Shown piece by piece: positions 23,286 to 36,062 of a DNA stretch of 64,000 nucleotides. The stretch covers positions 126,269,001-126,333,000 of the forward strand of contig CP142453.1 of the NCBI GenBank assembly GCA_038049695.1, read 5' to 3'. This stretch comes from Cinnamomum chago (taxonomy: Eukaryota; Streptophyta; Magnoliopsida; Laurales; Lauraceae). The translations under genes were made by a program, and so were the position numbers. The notes beneath the pieces were generated by a model. The model saw nothing but the letters and a program-made list of their open reading frames with translations. It did not search any database and was not told where the DNA came from. How positions within the stretch are numbered: the stretch's first letter is position 1; the number at the start of each line of letters is the position of its first letter.

Positions 23286-24446
23286 TCTTAGTTTTCAGCA
23301 GTTAATGTCCATATGGTCCTCATGTACCACCATAACCTCCAGAGGATCACCACTATTTGATAGTCTCTCATGTACCATACATTTTCCCGGATTCAAATAG
23401 TTAGCCAAAGTTCATTATATTTGTGTAGATAAGCTCATCATTACCAATATGGTACATGAGACTCCATTATAAATAGAGTGGTTGGGAACATTGACACACC
23501 ACAACTTCTTCAATCCCTGGGCTTCTTGAGTTGTTTTAGAGGTAGCCAAAACTCAAACCCAGCCTGAACTGCTCCCCAGTCAAAATTTATAGACCCGTAT
23601 TTTCCTTAAACCTAAGAAAACCATTATCAAACCTGCCCATTATAGGGGTGGGTTGGAGAGGGTCACCATTTCAACCCAATCAACTACCATCCCTAACTAC
23701 ACTTTAGCAGATTATCCCTCCATGTATCATTTACAGCTATACGTAACACAAGTGAAGAAAAAGAATACTTGCTAAAAAAACGATTGTGTTTCCAGAAGTC
23801 TATATAGATACTTAAATTGCATGTATAGAACTTATGATGTGTTTAAATGATGAAGATAGAAAAAGGAGAAAAGCAAGGATCTCCTACATTATAATGTACA
23901 ATAATAATAATAATTAACAGACAGAACAATATCCAAATTACAAAAAAAGGCTTTCATTAGAGTAATACAATCATATTATATTCATAACGATAACACAATG
24001 CACATGTGAAGGGAAAATACTTGATACAAAGAAAACCAAGACAGTTCATGTGCAAGTTGGTCAATTCTCCAAGTATATAGAAGATTGAATGATCAAGTAT
24101 ATGGACAAATTCTACAATGTCCAAATACAATTATAGGAGATCTGATGAAGTTTAAATGTACCCCAGATCTTAAAACAGTATGCAAACAATGATGTTGACT
24201 TGGGAGTTGGAAAACTAAAACGGTGGCCCACTCAAAAATTTTCCTGATTTAATGTCAATGTAAACACAGAGTAGACAACCATCCACTTCACCACAATGTT
24301 TAAACTGCTTGTAGCGTGGGGTTCATCAAAATCAGAGGAAATTTTCACTGCGAACTGGCTGCAATTTTATAGCCATTTCATAGCCGAATTTTACTCATCA
24401 AAACCAACCCTGATAAGTTAAAACTGAATATGGAGGTTAATCTATT
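23286..24446. other. 3' flank of ubiquitin-like gene B
   Basis: From about 23540 the sequence aligns with 8708-9670 downstream of copy A. There is no open frame of interest. A short (AAT)n run lies at about 23901-23912. Confidence 0.6.
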
Positions 24447-27357
24447 TTACACTTCATTACCTTTTGAATTCTGATTTGTTGTAGAGGAAACAGCAAGACA
24501 AAGTGTTGATCCCATCCCAATATTGCATTGTTCCAAAGAACGCTTACCACGAACCTCGTCTCCAGAGTAATATAGGATTTGTTGGTTGGTAGGAACCCTG
24601 GTCCTCTCACAGACCATTTCTTTTACATCATTGATGGTACTTGAAAGGTTCACATCAAGTGTAAGAACACCATAATTCGATGTCTTGACATATATGTGTT
24701 TCACCAAGCTTGATACTGACATGACCAACTGGAGGGTGGATTCCTTCTGGATGTTGTAGTCAGCCAGAGACAGGTGATTCTTGAGCTGTCTTCCAGAGAA
24801 AACAAGATGCTGATGACAGGGAAATGTTCCTAACTTCTTCTCAATCTTGGCCATGACATGATTGATAGTGTCAGAGCTGTGGACTTCAAGTGTTATAATT
24901 TTTCCCTCCCATGTCTTGACAAATATCTGCACAAGAGACATCAGATGAAGCGTGGACCCTTGACTGATGTTGTAATCAATCAGAGTGCAGCTGTCTGTGA
25001 GAGTTTTTTCAGCATGGATGAGTTGTTGTGCATTTAGCGGGACACCCAAGACGCTCTCAATCATGACCTTGACATCTTCAATAGTATACCATATCTTTAC
25101 ATCAAGCATGATGTTTTCCCCATGTGGTGTATTAATGAATATTTGTAATTTATCTGTGGGACGAATAACCAAGTGAAGGGTTGAGGTCGCAAGGATGTTG
25201 TAAGCAGCTAGAGTCTGGCTGTCCTCAAGTGTCCTTCCAGCATAGATGAGTGTTTGCTGTTCAGGTGGGACCCTCTCCTTGTCATGAATAATGGCCTTGA
25301 TGTTCTGGATGGTATCCCAGGGCTTGACATCCAGTGTAACTGATTTACCAGTTGATGGTATCTTAACAAAAATTTGCATTCTGGCCGAACTATGGACATA
25401 CATATGGAGAGTGGAGTACTTCTGGATGTTGCAATCAGCCAGTGTTTGATTGTTGTTAAGGTGATTGCCTGCAAAAAATATCTCCTGAAGATTTTCGGGA
25501 ATGCCCTCCTCATCCTGAAATCTGGCTTTGACATCTCTGATTGTGTCAGACCTCTTTATGTCCAAGGCTATGGTCTTTGTAACCTTCAAAAAGAGTTTCA
25601 TCTACACCAAAGAAGAAAAGAAGGCATTGATAAATTGCTATCATAGAGATAGAATCAAAACAAAAAGAGATAATCTAGAGTGCACATGGAAGCAACTTTA
25701 GCTTGGAACATGCAGCACATTGACAAGGATTAGAACTGATCATCTTATGGGACTACAAATGGACCCCAACAATGCCTGGTTCAACAATCATAAATCTTCA
25801 TGTGGAGAAATTTTCTCAGAAAAAAATGAATAGTCAATGGTTCTGTTGACTTTTCATTAACCACTTTTATCTCAACCATTCATTTACTTCTCCAATAGGC
25901 ACACCAAAAAAATGGGTTTTGGGCAATCCATTGGGTGAAAATGAGAAATTATAATTAATTACATGACTCTGTTTGACAAAATGGTAGAGAGCATCTTTTT
26001 TATCCCTGAAATCCCATGGCAAAAATGCGGGGGAATAGCCATTACAGACATGTCTAGAAAAAAAAAAAAAACAGTTATATGGTTCGTTGAAAACAGTAAC
26101 TTTCTGAAAACTCTAGCTTCTCTACTTTCCAAAAGTGACTAACTTGCAGGAAGAAACTAGCACAAATGAACAATAAGATCACAAGCACCTCTATACCCAA
26201 GTCCACATTCTAGGTGGTATAGAATAGAATCCCCTGTGCAAGTATATGAAACATCTGAATGAAACCCTTTTCTAGGATTCATTAAAACATTGGCATCCCA
26301 TTCAATGTTTGGAAAGTATATGTCCCAGTTTGTAGGTAAGACTGGACATTCAGCGCCATATAAAAGGTCTTGTCCATCTATCTTTCATCAACCTCGTCAC
26401 TTCCATCGTTCTCTAAGTGCTCATTTGTTTCATGAAATTGAACTCCTAGGAGTTTTAAGAAATGTTTTTCCAAAGTGGCTAAACTTGAAGAAATAAAGGT
26501 GAATATTCATAAGTGTCTATCAATTAATCCCTCCTTTAAATGGAAAATGAACTAAAAGATGGAAAAATAATACACTCCATCACCCTACCCTAGTAAATCA
26601 TTTTCCATATAGCCATTTAAGGCATGTTTGTCCGTACAATTGAATTCTTAGGACTATTGAGACTTGTATTTCTAAAAGTGGTTAAAATTGAAGAAACAAT
26701 GATGAATAACCAAAAATGAGCATGAAATAATCCCCCCTTCAATGTCAAATGAGTCAAGGGGAGATGTGAAATCAATACTCAGCCACCACCGTAGTAATTC
26801 AAATCCTAGAATGCTCCGAACACCTTATATCCTTCACCCCTCACCTATTCAATAATCCTTTTTTGTAGCTCATCCGACCATAAATTCCTATGAATCTAGT
26901 TTCACGCAAACATGGGCGCCCTTTTGGATATTACCCACTATTAGAAAACCATTTCTTAGAAATCCAAGGAATCCAATTCCATGAAACAAATGAATATTAG
27001 GAATAACTAACCAAATTGACACTAACCCAACAATTATCCACTTCCAGAATGAGTCGTGATCAAATGAAACTTAATCTAGGATGAGGATTATCTGTTCAAA
27101 CCCATGTAATGTTCGACCAACCCCTAATTCACACAACACCCATCTCATCTCCCTTCTTCAACATATGCAAAATCTAGCGGTTCAACAACCCTGCAACTGT
27201 GTGAAGTCGATCAAAGGACAGTATAAGAGAAATGAACAAGGGAGGTGGGCATGTATACCTCGTCTTGATCGTTGGACTGCGACCTATCAGTGGCATTTTC
27301 AATAGAGATTGGAGGTGGTGTTGAAGGAGAAAGAGGACTTTCGTTGTTCTCTGTCAT
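24447..27357 (-). CDS. Five-domain ubiquitin-like protein, copy B
   Basis: Exons are the complement of 27259-27357 (33 codons, start ATG at 27357) and 24447-25601 (384 codons plus stop), joined in phase 0, for 417 aa. The donor is GAG|GTATAC; the acceptor GGTGTAG lies directly before ATG, as in copy A. The leader reads [16 protein letters not shown] and is acidic, Ser/Pro-rich and probably disordered. Five ubiquitin folds follow, starting with KLFLKV, MQIFVK, LQIFIN, VQIFVK and KHIYVK. The fourth has lost the starting Met found in copy A. None has a C-terminal diglycine. Both paralogues are open with the same gene structure despite many substitutions, which suggests selection to keep the proteins. 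Role unknown; adaptor or shuttle functions are possible. Transcription would run away from BLOS1. Confidence 0.85.
25602..27258 (-). other. Intron of ubiquitin-like gene B
   Basis: GT-AG, 1657 bp, homologous along its length to the intron of copy A. No coding sequence seen. Confidence 0.8.
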
Positions 27358-27585
27358 CTCCTCTTCTGTACCCAATTTTGATCTATTGATTTGAGACTTA
27401 GGGTTTAAGATTGCAGAGGAGATGTGTGCGGGTTTTGTCTTTCAAAAAGTAACCCTCTAATATTTGTCTAAAGGCCTCTGATTCTCTGAAGATAGATGGG
27501 AAAGGCCATGTATAAAGTGCATATGTATCAGCTTTATTATTTATTCTAACTGGACGGTTCGATTGGAAGAAATCAAAAGCAGAGG

Positions 27586-29267
27586 AGTAGGTGAAATTTT
27601 TTTTAGAATATCCGCAATGCAAAGTGTGCCACTTTGTTTTAAAAAATTGTGAAAATTCTTATGGGGGAAAATTTTTAGAATTCTAAATGTTGTCTTATAA
27701 TTTGAAAGGTCAGAATTCTAAAAATTTATTAGGTTAAAGTGCCTTTCTAAAAATTCTGAATTCTTACATCAAACAGATTATTTGAAATGTCAGGAAATAT
27801 AATGTCACGTCATGTTAGAAATTTACGGCAACTCAAATTCCTTATTAGTAATGCCCTTAACCGAATATGTTAAAGAAGAATGGCCTTTTGCAAATGTAGT
27901 GACATGCGTCCGCATTTTATGTAAAAAAAAAAAAACCGATAAACCAAATTTTAGTGGAAGAACATGAGCATGCAATGCAATATATTCATACTGGAGATTT
28001 AAAAAAAAAAAAAACCTTTTTTACACCCTCATTTTTATAGCATGGCCCACCTTTGCATGTACAATCCCTGTGAACTGACATAAGCCTAAGTTTTATGCTA
28101 TTTCAAATATTATTCTCCATTGAATTTCGTTAACAAAAGGAATGATAGTGTATAATCATTAAACTTGAAACTATGAATTTTTTTTTCCGGTGAAAAAAAT
28201 AAGAAAACTAAGAGTTAGAATCTTGTGATTAGGCTAATATCTTTTATTATTGTATATGAAAGTTGTTGATGATTTCTAAAATTTCTTTACTACGTTGTGG
28301 ATTAAAAATCTCTAAATACTCTCTCTTTCCAATATAAAATAACTCAATCAACTATATATCAATTAATGTTGAATCATCGTAGAAGTTTTTGATTTGTTTG
28401 TTTCTTTATTTTTGAAAGGCTTTCATTTCATATCCCTAGTACCTATCCGGTTTAGGATCAACCAACAATGGATTTGAAATAAACCCAAGAACAATGTATT
28501 TAAAAATAAATCCTAGAAATCTAAAAACCTTCCACTATTTAGTGATTGTCCAACCATTTTGTGATGTGCCATGGTCGTTTGTCTTTTATCCATGAGATAT
28601 AATTATTATTATATACAAATGTTATGCATATGAAACATAGTAACATGTTTGTCAAAACCGCGAGTTTTGGATGTGTAAATATAAGTACATCCAATGGTCT
28701 TAGGTACATTATGATGTCGTATAGGTCTAAGATTTGGACCCATTATAAAGATGGGTCCAGGACTGGGTCCACTGCAAGGACTTGAATAAAATTTGGATAA
28801 GCTACATTGGATTCATATCCCCAGACCTGAAAAGTGCTAGACAACCTGATCTACAATTACAGTCCAACAAACTGTGGCAAGGCCGGGTATGGTCACCTGT
28901 TCATTTCTTGTCAGGTTTTCTAGAGATAGATGAAATAGATAGATAGATATTTAACCAATGTTGTTGTTTGGTTGTAGGAAGGGATATGACGAGGTTTACG
29001 TTTTCACCTAATCTTCAGGCCATGAGACCTGCCCGTGCATTTTCACAAATTTCTCAAAATTTATAAAGATTTAAAATATGAAATTAAAACATCTTGATGC
29101 TAATTGTTAAAACCAAAATATTAAAAGGTGCACACATGGTGATTTTTTTTTTACCTCAAAATTTTTAAAAAACACCCAAAATTTTAAAAATATTGTGTCG
29201 TAGCGAAAAATAATATTTTTTTTATTAGTAACAACCATAATTCAAAACATTGGTCCCCTTAAATAAT
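27586..29267. other. Intergenic, no gene seen
   Basis: AT-rich, with two poly-A runs (about 27923-27936 and 28000-28014) and palindrome-like AGAATTCTAAA stretches at about 27670-27770. No coding frames or clear element ends. Confidence 0.45.
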
Positions 29268-29274
29268 ATCTTAT

Positions 29275-30642
29275 AGAGGATTTAACCGAAAAAATCCCCT
29301 TAAACTCATTGAAGATCAAAAGGGGCTTAGAAAGTCTCCATGCACTGCAATGGTCCTATAAGCCTGATTTGGTTTAGTTTTTTTCAGTTTTCCCTGAGAG
29401 GGGATATCGCCGCTTATCTTGCCTTTTTACAATCAATCAAAACTCATTTTCCCCATTTTTCATCTTCCTCATTCCTCTCACTTCCTCCATCGATCTCAAC
29501 CCAATTGGTCTCAGGCGCTCATCGTCGATTGTATTTTTCATCTTCGTGACCTACAACTCATCGGACCTACAACTCATCGAAGATCAAAGAGTATAGAACA
29601 CGAAAACCTACCATATTCCACTATTGTGACATTTAATATGTGAGGTTTGGGTTTGATATTGAGTTGGAGTTGGAGGAATGAGGACGAAGATGAAGATGAA
29701 AAACGAGCGGATGAGGAAGATGAAAAACGAGTGGAGGAGGAAGAAGAATAAATAAGAGCAGGGATAAACGCGGGTGAGTGGAGATATACCCGCTCATGAC
29801 AAGTGCAGCTCTCAAATTAGTGTGTTCATCCTTTAGAAAAACTCAGGGGTGGGGATATCGCCACTCATCGCATATAAGCTTCATATATTGAGCGGGGACA
29901 TCCCCTTACTTAAAAAGATTAAGCTCCTAGTTCATCCTTGGAAAAATCTTTCATGAGAAGGGATATCGCTGCCTATCACCTATAAACTTCATTTATTGAG
30001 CGGGGATTTCCCCTTTAAACTCTCATATAAATGTGTTCATCATAGGAAAAAAATATATGTCATGAGAGGGGATATCGCCGCTCACCCGCGATTGTCCCCG
30101 CTCATTTTTCTTCTTCCTCCTCCTCCTCTTCCTTCCTCATCCACTCATTTTTCATATTCTTCCTCCTCCTCTTCCTTCCTCATCCGCTCGTTTTTCATCT
30201 TCCTCCTCCTTCCTCCAACTCCAACTCAATATCAAACCCAAACTTCACATATTAAACGTCACAATAGAGGAATACTTCTTGAGATCCAATGAGTTATGGG
30301 TCACGAAGAGGAAAAATACAACTAAGATCTTTACGTGCTTGCTAGAAGGTGAAAAGAGGTGGAAGATGAATCATTGCAATCGACGGGGATTGCCTGGGAC
30401 CAGTTGGGTTGAGATCAATGGAGGAGGTGAAGGAAAGAAGGAAGATGAAAAATGAGAAAAATGAGTTTTGATCGATGGTAAAAAGGCAAGATGAGCGGCG
30501 ATATCCCCTCTTAGAAAAACTGAAAAAAAAAAAAAAAAACTAAACCAAATTAGGCATGTAGGACCACTGCAGTGCATGGAGACTTTCTCATCCCCTTTTG
30601 ATCTTTAATGAGTCTAAGGGGATTTTTTTGGTAAAATCCTCT
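29275..30642. mobile_element. Fold-back element, 1368-bp imperfect palindrome
   Basis: The left end AGAGGATTTAACCGAAAAAATCCCC matches the reverse complement of the right end. The pairing continues inward through the motifs GATCAAAAGGGG, AAGTCTCCATGCACTGCA, GGGGATATCGCCGCT, AAAACTCATTTT and CAACTCCAACTCAATATCAAA, so most of the element can fold on itself. Identical ATCTTAT flanks it at 29268-29274 and 30643-30649. The centre holds repeated GAGGGGATATCGCCGCTCA and TTGAGCGGGGA motifs. Ser-rich open frames here are by-products of CTT/TCC repeats. No transposase is present. Confidence 0.8.
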
Positions 30643-30649
30643 ATCTTAT

Positions 30650-31660
30650 ATTGCAATCTTATCTGAAACTATCTAAAATATGTTCAAGATAAAATAGAGT
30701 TATACGTACATATTAAAAGAAGTAAAATAAAATAAATCGATGCATAATTTAATCTTTTAACTATTTTCTCACATATTTGTTAAGTATAGGTGACAATGGG
30801 CCAACTCTCATGGTAATAAAAATTTATAAGGACACTCTAGGCTATATAGAATGAAACACTTTCTAGTAGTTTAGAGTTTCCTTAAATGATAATTCGTAAT
30901 CGATATAATAAAAGGTCCCATTACCATCATCATTAAGATTTTGCGCAAACCGTTATTTTCTCTTATCTCTCATTCGAACTGTAGTTTTATCTAAATAGCT
31001 CCAAAAATTACAAATTCATAGGTATCACAGTGTGGCTTACTAATTGACAATCTAAGCCATTTAAAAAAAAAATGCCCCACTTTTATAAGAGTTTCTTCTA
31101 ATTTTAATGTAATTGAGATGTACTCACTGTCAAATTTATTAATAGCAATAAATCAAAATCCATTGAATTTGACAATGGCCCCATTTGTAGTTGGTGTGTG
31201 AAGTTTTACATGGGTGATATAACAATGGCCAATTAAACAACTTTTAATTCTAAGGGGTTGGTCAGGACCACTGTTCCTCTTTTTATCGGAACTAAAAGTC
31301 TTGGTATTCACTCTCGGTTCTTTGCTCTTCATATCGAAGGTTGAGCCATAGCTGTTCTACCCGGCTTCTTCTTGAGTCCGGATGGAATAGTCCAGCACAA
31401 GGGGGGTTGGAAACCTCTATTATCATAAATAAATAAATAAACGGCTTTGATTATTGACACGTGGGTCCTTACCATGGAGTCTTTCCAAGGCGACAAGGGC
31501 ATAGGGAAAAATTGCAGAGGAAGGAGGAGAAGAAGAAGAAGGTGACGCTGATTCGGTAGCAACTAGCAAGCGAGCGAAGGAGAAACAATCTTCGAGTCCT
31601 GATACGCTCCTTTTGGTTGTTACTCTCCCTGAATAAGACTCGGATGCTCAGCTGCAATCA
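30650..31660. other. Intergenic and BLOS1 promoter region
   Basis: AT-rich intergenic DNA to about 31300, then the likely 5' flank and leader of BLOS1. A run rich in GAAGAAG lies near 31520-31545, which is common in plant leaders. No clear TATA box could be chosen. Confidence 0.45.
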
Positions 31661-31671
31661 ATCTTAATGAT

Positions 31672-34588
31672 ATGGAGAAACCAAAAGCAGATGTGGGAAG
31701 CTTAGAATCGTCACTGTTGCAAATCATTGAAGAGCATAACCAAACTTACATCCGTATTCGAGATCAATCTGGTTGGTTCTACTCTCTCTTCCTCTCATCT
31801 AATCTGCCACCCAATACAATTAACAAAGGCATATTGGATGTTTCTTGTCCCTTGTTTTTTTCTATCCCATATCAGCATCTGTTGCATTTCATAATCAAAT
31901 GATTTTTAAGACTGTACTTTTCCACTGTAAGGGGGAGAAGCTACAAAACATTAGATATTCTCCCAACAAAGCAGCTATTAAGGTATTGAGGAACTGTAAG
32001 TAATAAGATGCTGAAGTCAGCATTTATATAAAACTCACATTTTGGAATGATCCTCACTCCTGATTTGATTTCTCATCCTATCACAATGGTTTGATGCTAT
32101 GACTGATTAATAAGAGAATCTTGCTGCTGGGGATGGGCTTTTGTGCTCCCAAAATTAGATAGACAATAATAATGTGGAGGACAGATGCTAATAAATATGT
32201 TCACAGCCACTTTGCACATGCAGTATATACTATGATTGTGATTTGTGGGTCTTAGCCTATTAGTAAAGTTCCCTCATCAACCAAATTGTGTCTGGTACAA
32301 GTAAATGTAGGGAATTGGTTGGGACAGCAGTAGCCAGTCTTTGACATCTCTTTTGTCCAATCTCTATCAGTGATTCACTTTCTAGGGTATGTTTGGAGCT
32401 TTGAATGTCCATTGTTTGTTACATATACGGATATGGGTCCGCAGGTTTTGGGCTGGGTGGCCTAAAAGGTGAGTCTCACTGGATATACAGCTCAAGGGAA
32501 TGGGCATGAAGGAACCACGTGCGGTATTAGCAGGTGATTGTGAGGAATTTGAGAATTTGAGTAGGTTACACACTTTAGATGCCCCACAGTATGTTTGGTA
32601 AATCTCAGATGGAAAGTTGAGATTGAGATGAATGGAAATGTTTCCTATTCAAAAGCTAGAGAAATCTGAATCCAAATCTATTGCTTGGTCCCCTGATCAT
32701 CACTTTTGTTGTACCTAAGGTATATGGCCTTGTATTTCTTGCAGAAAATGCGAAGAAGGATGCATTGAGAACTGTTGTGCGTGTTTCTAATCTGTTGGTT
32801 GATACTGTTAACAGTGGAGTTGAAGAATCCTTTATAAACGAGAAGCGAATTGAACTTGAGATTCGCACTTTAGTTAGTATTATCATGCGCTACATGAAGC
32901 AAACAAATCAATGGCTTGCTGCTTCACATTCTTTGAACTCTGCTTTAAAGGTTTGTTTCTTTTCTTTTATCTATCTTTTTTTTTTTTCTTAAAATAAATA
33001 CTGAGAAGCAATACATTTTATTTATTGAATGAAACAAAATAGTAACCATGTACAAATGCTAGACCATCAAATTGATCGAAGCATTTGAGTATAAGACTCT
33101 GATGACATGCACACCACACATTTGAAGCTTCCCTAAAGATGTCTGATTTAGATAGAGATCTGGCTTCTTCGTTGGCTTCCTCTAATTCATGATGGGACTG
33201 GTTGCTCCTAAACTAGTGACTTCATATCATTTACAACATGGTAATATTTCTAAGTTTCCATTTTTCCTTTTTATTTTTTTCCCTGTTTGGTCCATGGGAG
33301 GGCATTTTTAGAGTCCCATTCCACAAATCTTATTGATTGTAAGAATCTGAATGCACTTACAAATGCTGAACCACTAAATTGAGGGAGGCATTAGGGTAGA
33401 TGACACTATGGTAAGAAGCACCCCACATATAAATCTTTCCTTGATACATTGATTTAGCTAGGGAATCTACTTCTTCGTTGGCCTCCTTCATATATGAGCT
33501 GTACTCTTCTGCCCCATGGGACTGGTGACTTGTTTTTTTTTTTCTTTTTTTTAAATCCATTGGAGGACATTTATAGTCCCCTCCTGCAACGAACATGAAG
33601 AATGTGATTTGAAGTGCCCAAAGAATGCAACTCCAATTCCAAATGGGCTTAGAGTTCCCAAGAGCTATTTTCTAGATTGAGCTTTTCATAACTTTGTGAA
33701 TGGGGAAATTTTTTAGTTTTTCGCTCCAACATTGTCCCATCATTACCGGCAACAAATCCTTGCCCAAATCAAAGAATAACACATCCTGAGATTCTTTAGC
33801 CTTGATTTCCCTGCTCATCAGGTACTTTGGTTTTCTTGGCCACTGCTACTGGCGGAGCCGTGTATTTTCATTTATTCTTCAATTCTTGTCCTCTAATATG
33901 CTACCATAGACTAGCCACACAATCATTCTCTAGAGGATTTGGCATCTTGGGTGAAAGGAGGGCAAATGAAGTTCCAGGGCACACAAGAAGTTGTTGAAGT
34001 ATGAAGAGATGATATAAGATATCGTGGTGTTGGGTATGAATCATATATTCAAAGGAGGTGATGAATCATGTGTTCAGAGGAGGTACACACTGTCACACAA
34101 AACGATAGCATGCAATTGGTTGCTTATTGAGGCTGTTGATCTTCTGGGCTCACCTCCATCGGCATGAGTGCCCTATTAAGTATCTCAGATTGGATAACCC
34201 CTCTCCCTTTGGTCTTATTCCTCACTGCAGATCAATGATAGTAAAACTTTTCCATGTTGAAAGATCCGGGACAAGCAATGTCTGATCTTCTGATTGCGGT
34301 GCTTGTCTGCGCGACTAGGTGGGTCATCCACCTTGGGGTGCACAAGCACTTTTCAGTCCTTCTAATTATATTAATTTGTCATTGATGCTCAAATTCTTCG
34401 ACAAAATGTAAACTTTTGTGCTGCAATTCTTAGTACCTGTAACATATAGTTATTATCATGCAAGTCAGAACCTTTTTATATTCACTAGCTCTGTGATGCA
34501 GGAGATTGGTGACTTCGAGAACTGGATGAAAACTATGGAATATGACTGTAAAAGCATAAATGCTGCACTCCGCAACATTCACCAATGA
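31672..34588 (+). CDS. BLOS1: BLOS1, subunit 1 of BLOC-1 (GCN5L1-like)
   Basis: Plant BLOS1 is a small coiled-coil protein of the BLOC-1 complex, which acts in endosomal sorting and vacuolar delivery of membrane proteins. Exons are 31672-31771, 32745-32950 and 34502-34588 (393 nt, 130 aa). Donor and acceptor pairs are TCTG|GTTGGT / TTGCAG|AAAATG (a split Glu codon) and TTAAAG|GTTTGT / GATGCAG|GAGATT. The protein starts MEKPKADVGSLESSLLQ. It then has the family core: KKDALRTVVRVSNLLVD, VNEKRIE-type FINEKRIELE, YMKQTNQWLAASHSLN, EIGDFENWMKTMEYDC and the terminal AALRNIHQ. The length is normal for the family. Intron 2 carries a repeat pair (33030-33590). The start was chosen as the first in-frame ATG with family-like downstream sequence. 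Confidence 0.93.
33030..33590. repeat. Diverged repeat pair inside BLOS1 intron 2
   Basis: Two related segments, about 33030-33310 and 33350-33590, share ACAAATGCT..ACCA, ACTTCTTCGTTGGC-like phrases, ATGGGACTGGT and a CCAT.GGAGG.CATTT end. They are noncoding on the gene strand. The minus strand of the second unit is open and reads EANEEVDSLAKSMY, which may be a worn retroelement piece. Confidence 0.55.
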
Positions 34589-35740
34589 TGAATGACTCAA
34601 GGATATCCGAGTATGTACTCATTTAAGTGTATCTATGCAGTGTCTACTTGCATTTTTCCTTGAAGATGCACTGTTACAATTAATGTTATGGGGATTTGGG
34701 CAAACCCTGTTGTTGTAATTGATGGACACACTTGCCAAAGAAAGAGCTGGAAGAATTTAAGAACAGGACAATGATATCCTCAATTCTTTTAAAAGAGCCC
34801 TGTCTTCCCCATCTATTATATCCACAGCTGGCTGGCTGTGAAGTGTCATGCCAGTGATTGCCATTCTCATCTCCTTGCTTATTTTCTGGACAAGAATGTT
34901 CCTCTTACAAAGCCTGAATGTTGAAACTAGAACTCTACTACTATGTAAGAACCTCTTATTTGAGTTGCAAATATCCATAAAAACTAGAATTTTTTTTCTT
35001 TTTAGAACATTCTGATAAAAAGATGCATGGCAGAAGGTTTTTCCCCCCCTTTTGGAATTAAGACTCGTCATGAGCGTTTTTTTGTAGTTGGAGAAGAATC
35101 AACTTTTAAATTGTTGGATGGGTGAGAGGAGATGGTTGTTCTATACTTCTTTTGTCCCAGGTGCATCCTTAATATCAGGATTGAAGGGTCTCACTCTCTG
35201 GTGAGATGCAGGTTGGAAAAGTAAAAAGAAAGGGTGGAGAAAATGTAGAGTGATCATCTGAGGCTTGGACTCGTGAGGCTCCCCTTCGCGGGCCATAGTT
35301 GAAAAATCTTAATTGCTCAAAATAAACTGCCTTTCTTCCCAAGGTCTTGTCCAAATTTCGACCCAGTAGTATTTGTCTCACTATCAAATTTATCACTTAC
35401 AAATCCGTGTTACAAGCTCCTCTTGCACCCTGACCTCGTGAGTCACCTGGGTCCCACCAACATGCCTCAAGGATACTTGGCATGTAGGCAAATGGTGCTC
35501 ATGGCCGTGGGTCAGGGCTTGATTCCTGGCCCTATTAAGCCCAGGCCCCTGGTTTTAAATGTCTGTCCGGGCCTTTCACCATATATAAGCCTGGCCTGTT
35601 TTTTAATAATGGGGTCGGGTCATACAATAACCCATAATGGCTGAGTACATACAATGGGCCTAAAATAGAGCCCGGATTCAGCCTAATACGGGATGGGCCC
35701 AGTGGGTCTGGCCCATTCGACTATTAACAAATTTGAGAGA
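34589..35740. other. BLOS1 3' flank and intergenic DNA
   Basis: No coding region recognised. About 35400-35720 has repeat-like GGGCC-rich text (GGGCTTGAT, GGGCCTAAAATAG). Confidence 0.45.
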
Positions 35741-35743
35741 TTA

Positions 35744-36062
35744 GAGCTTCTCCAATGGCACATTTAAATCTCACATGGACACCCAAACGGCAGTATTTGG
35801 CCTTGAAAAAGGCACATGTTAAATAATACTTTGGTATATTTTATTCTAAAAGGGGGCCCACATTCTCAAGAATGTAAGATATAAAATATTTTTTTCTTTT
35901 ATTATGCGGTTTCCATAAAAAGAAAAAAAATATATAAAACAATAATTTGGCATACAGGATGAAGTCTCATATTTTAGAAGAGGTTAAATCTCGAATCTTC
36001 AAATTGATACGTTAAGTCAATTGAAATTTGCCATCTCCAAATTCACATATCTAGAGATGCTC
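35744..36062. mobile_element. PIF/Harbinger-type MITE (319 bp)
   Basis: The left end GAGCTTCTCCAATGG and right end CTAGAGATGCTC are inverted relatives of the widespread GAGCATCTCCAA MITE end. A 3-bp TTA flanks both sides (35741-35743 and 36063-36065), the target size of PIF/Harbinger elements. No coding capacity. Confidence 0.75.

Larger units (their letters stand above)
23540..27585 (-). repeat. Segmental duplication, copy B (contains ubiquitin-like gene B)
   Basis: Collinear and in the same orientation as 8708-12980, including 3' flank, both exons, intron and proximal promoter. The two copies are separated by about 10.5 kb of mostly transposon-derived DNA. Confidence 0.85.

Noticed and set aside
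29340-30577. Ser/Pro-rich open frames on both strands
   Set aside because: They are by-products of the palindromic fold-back element, mirrored in its two arms.
33357-33596. 79-aa minus-strand frame in BLOS1 intron 2
   Set aside because: It sits in a repeat pair and only hints at a retroelement fragment; too short to call.
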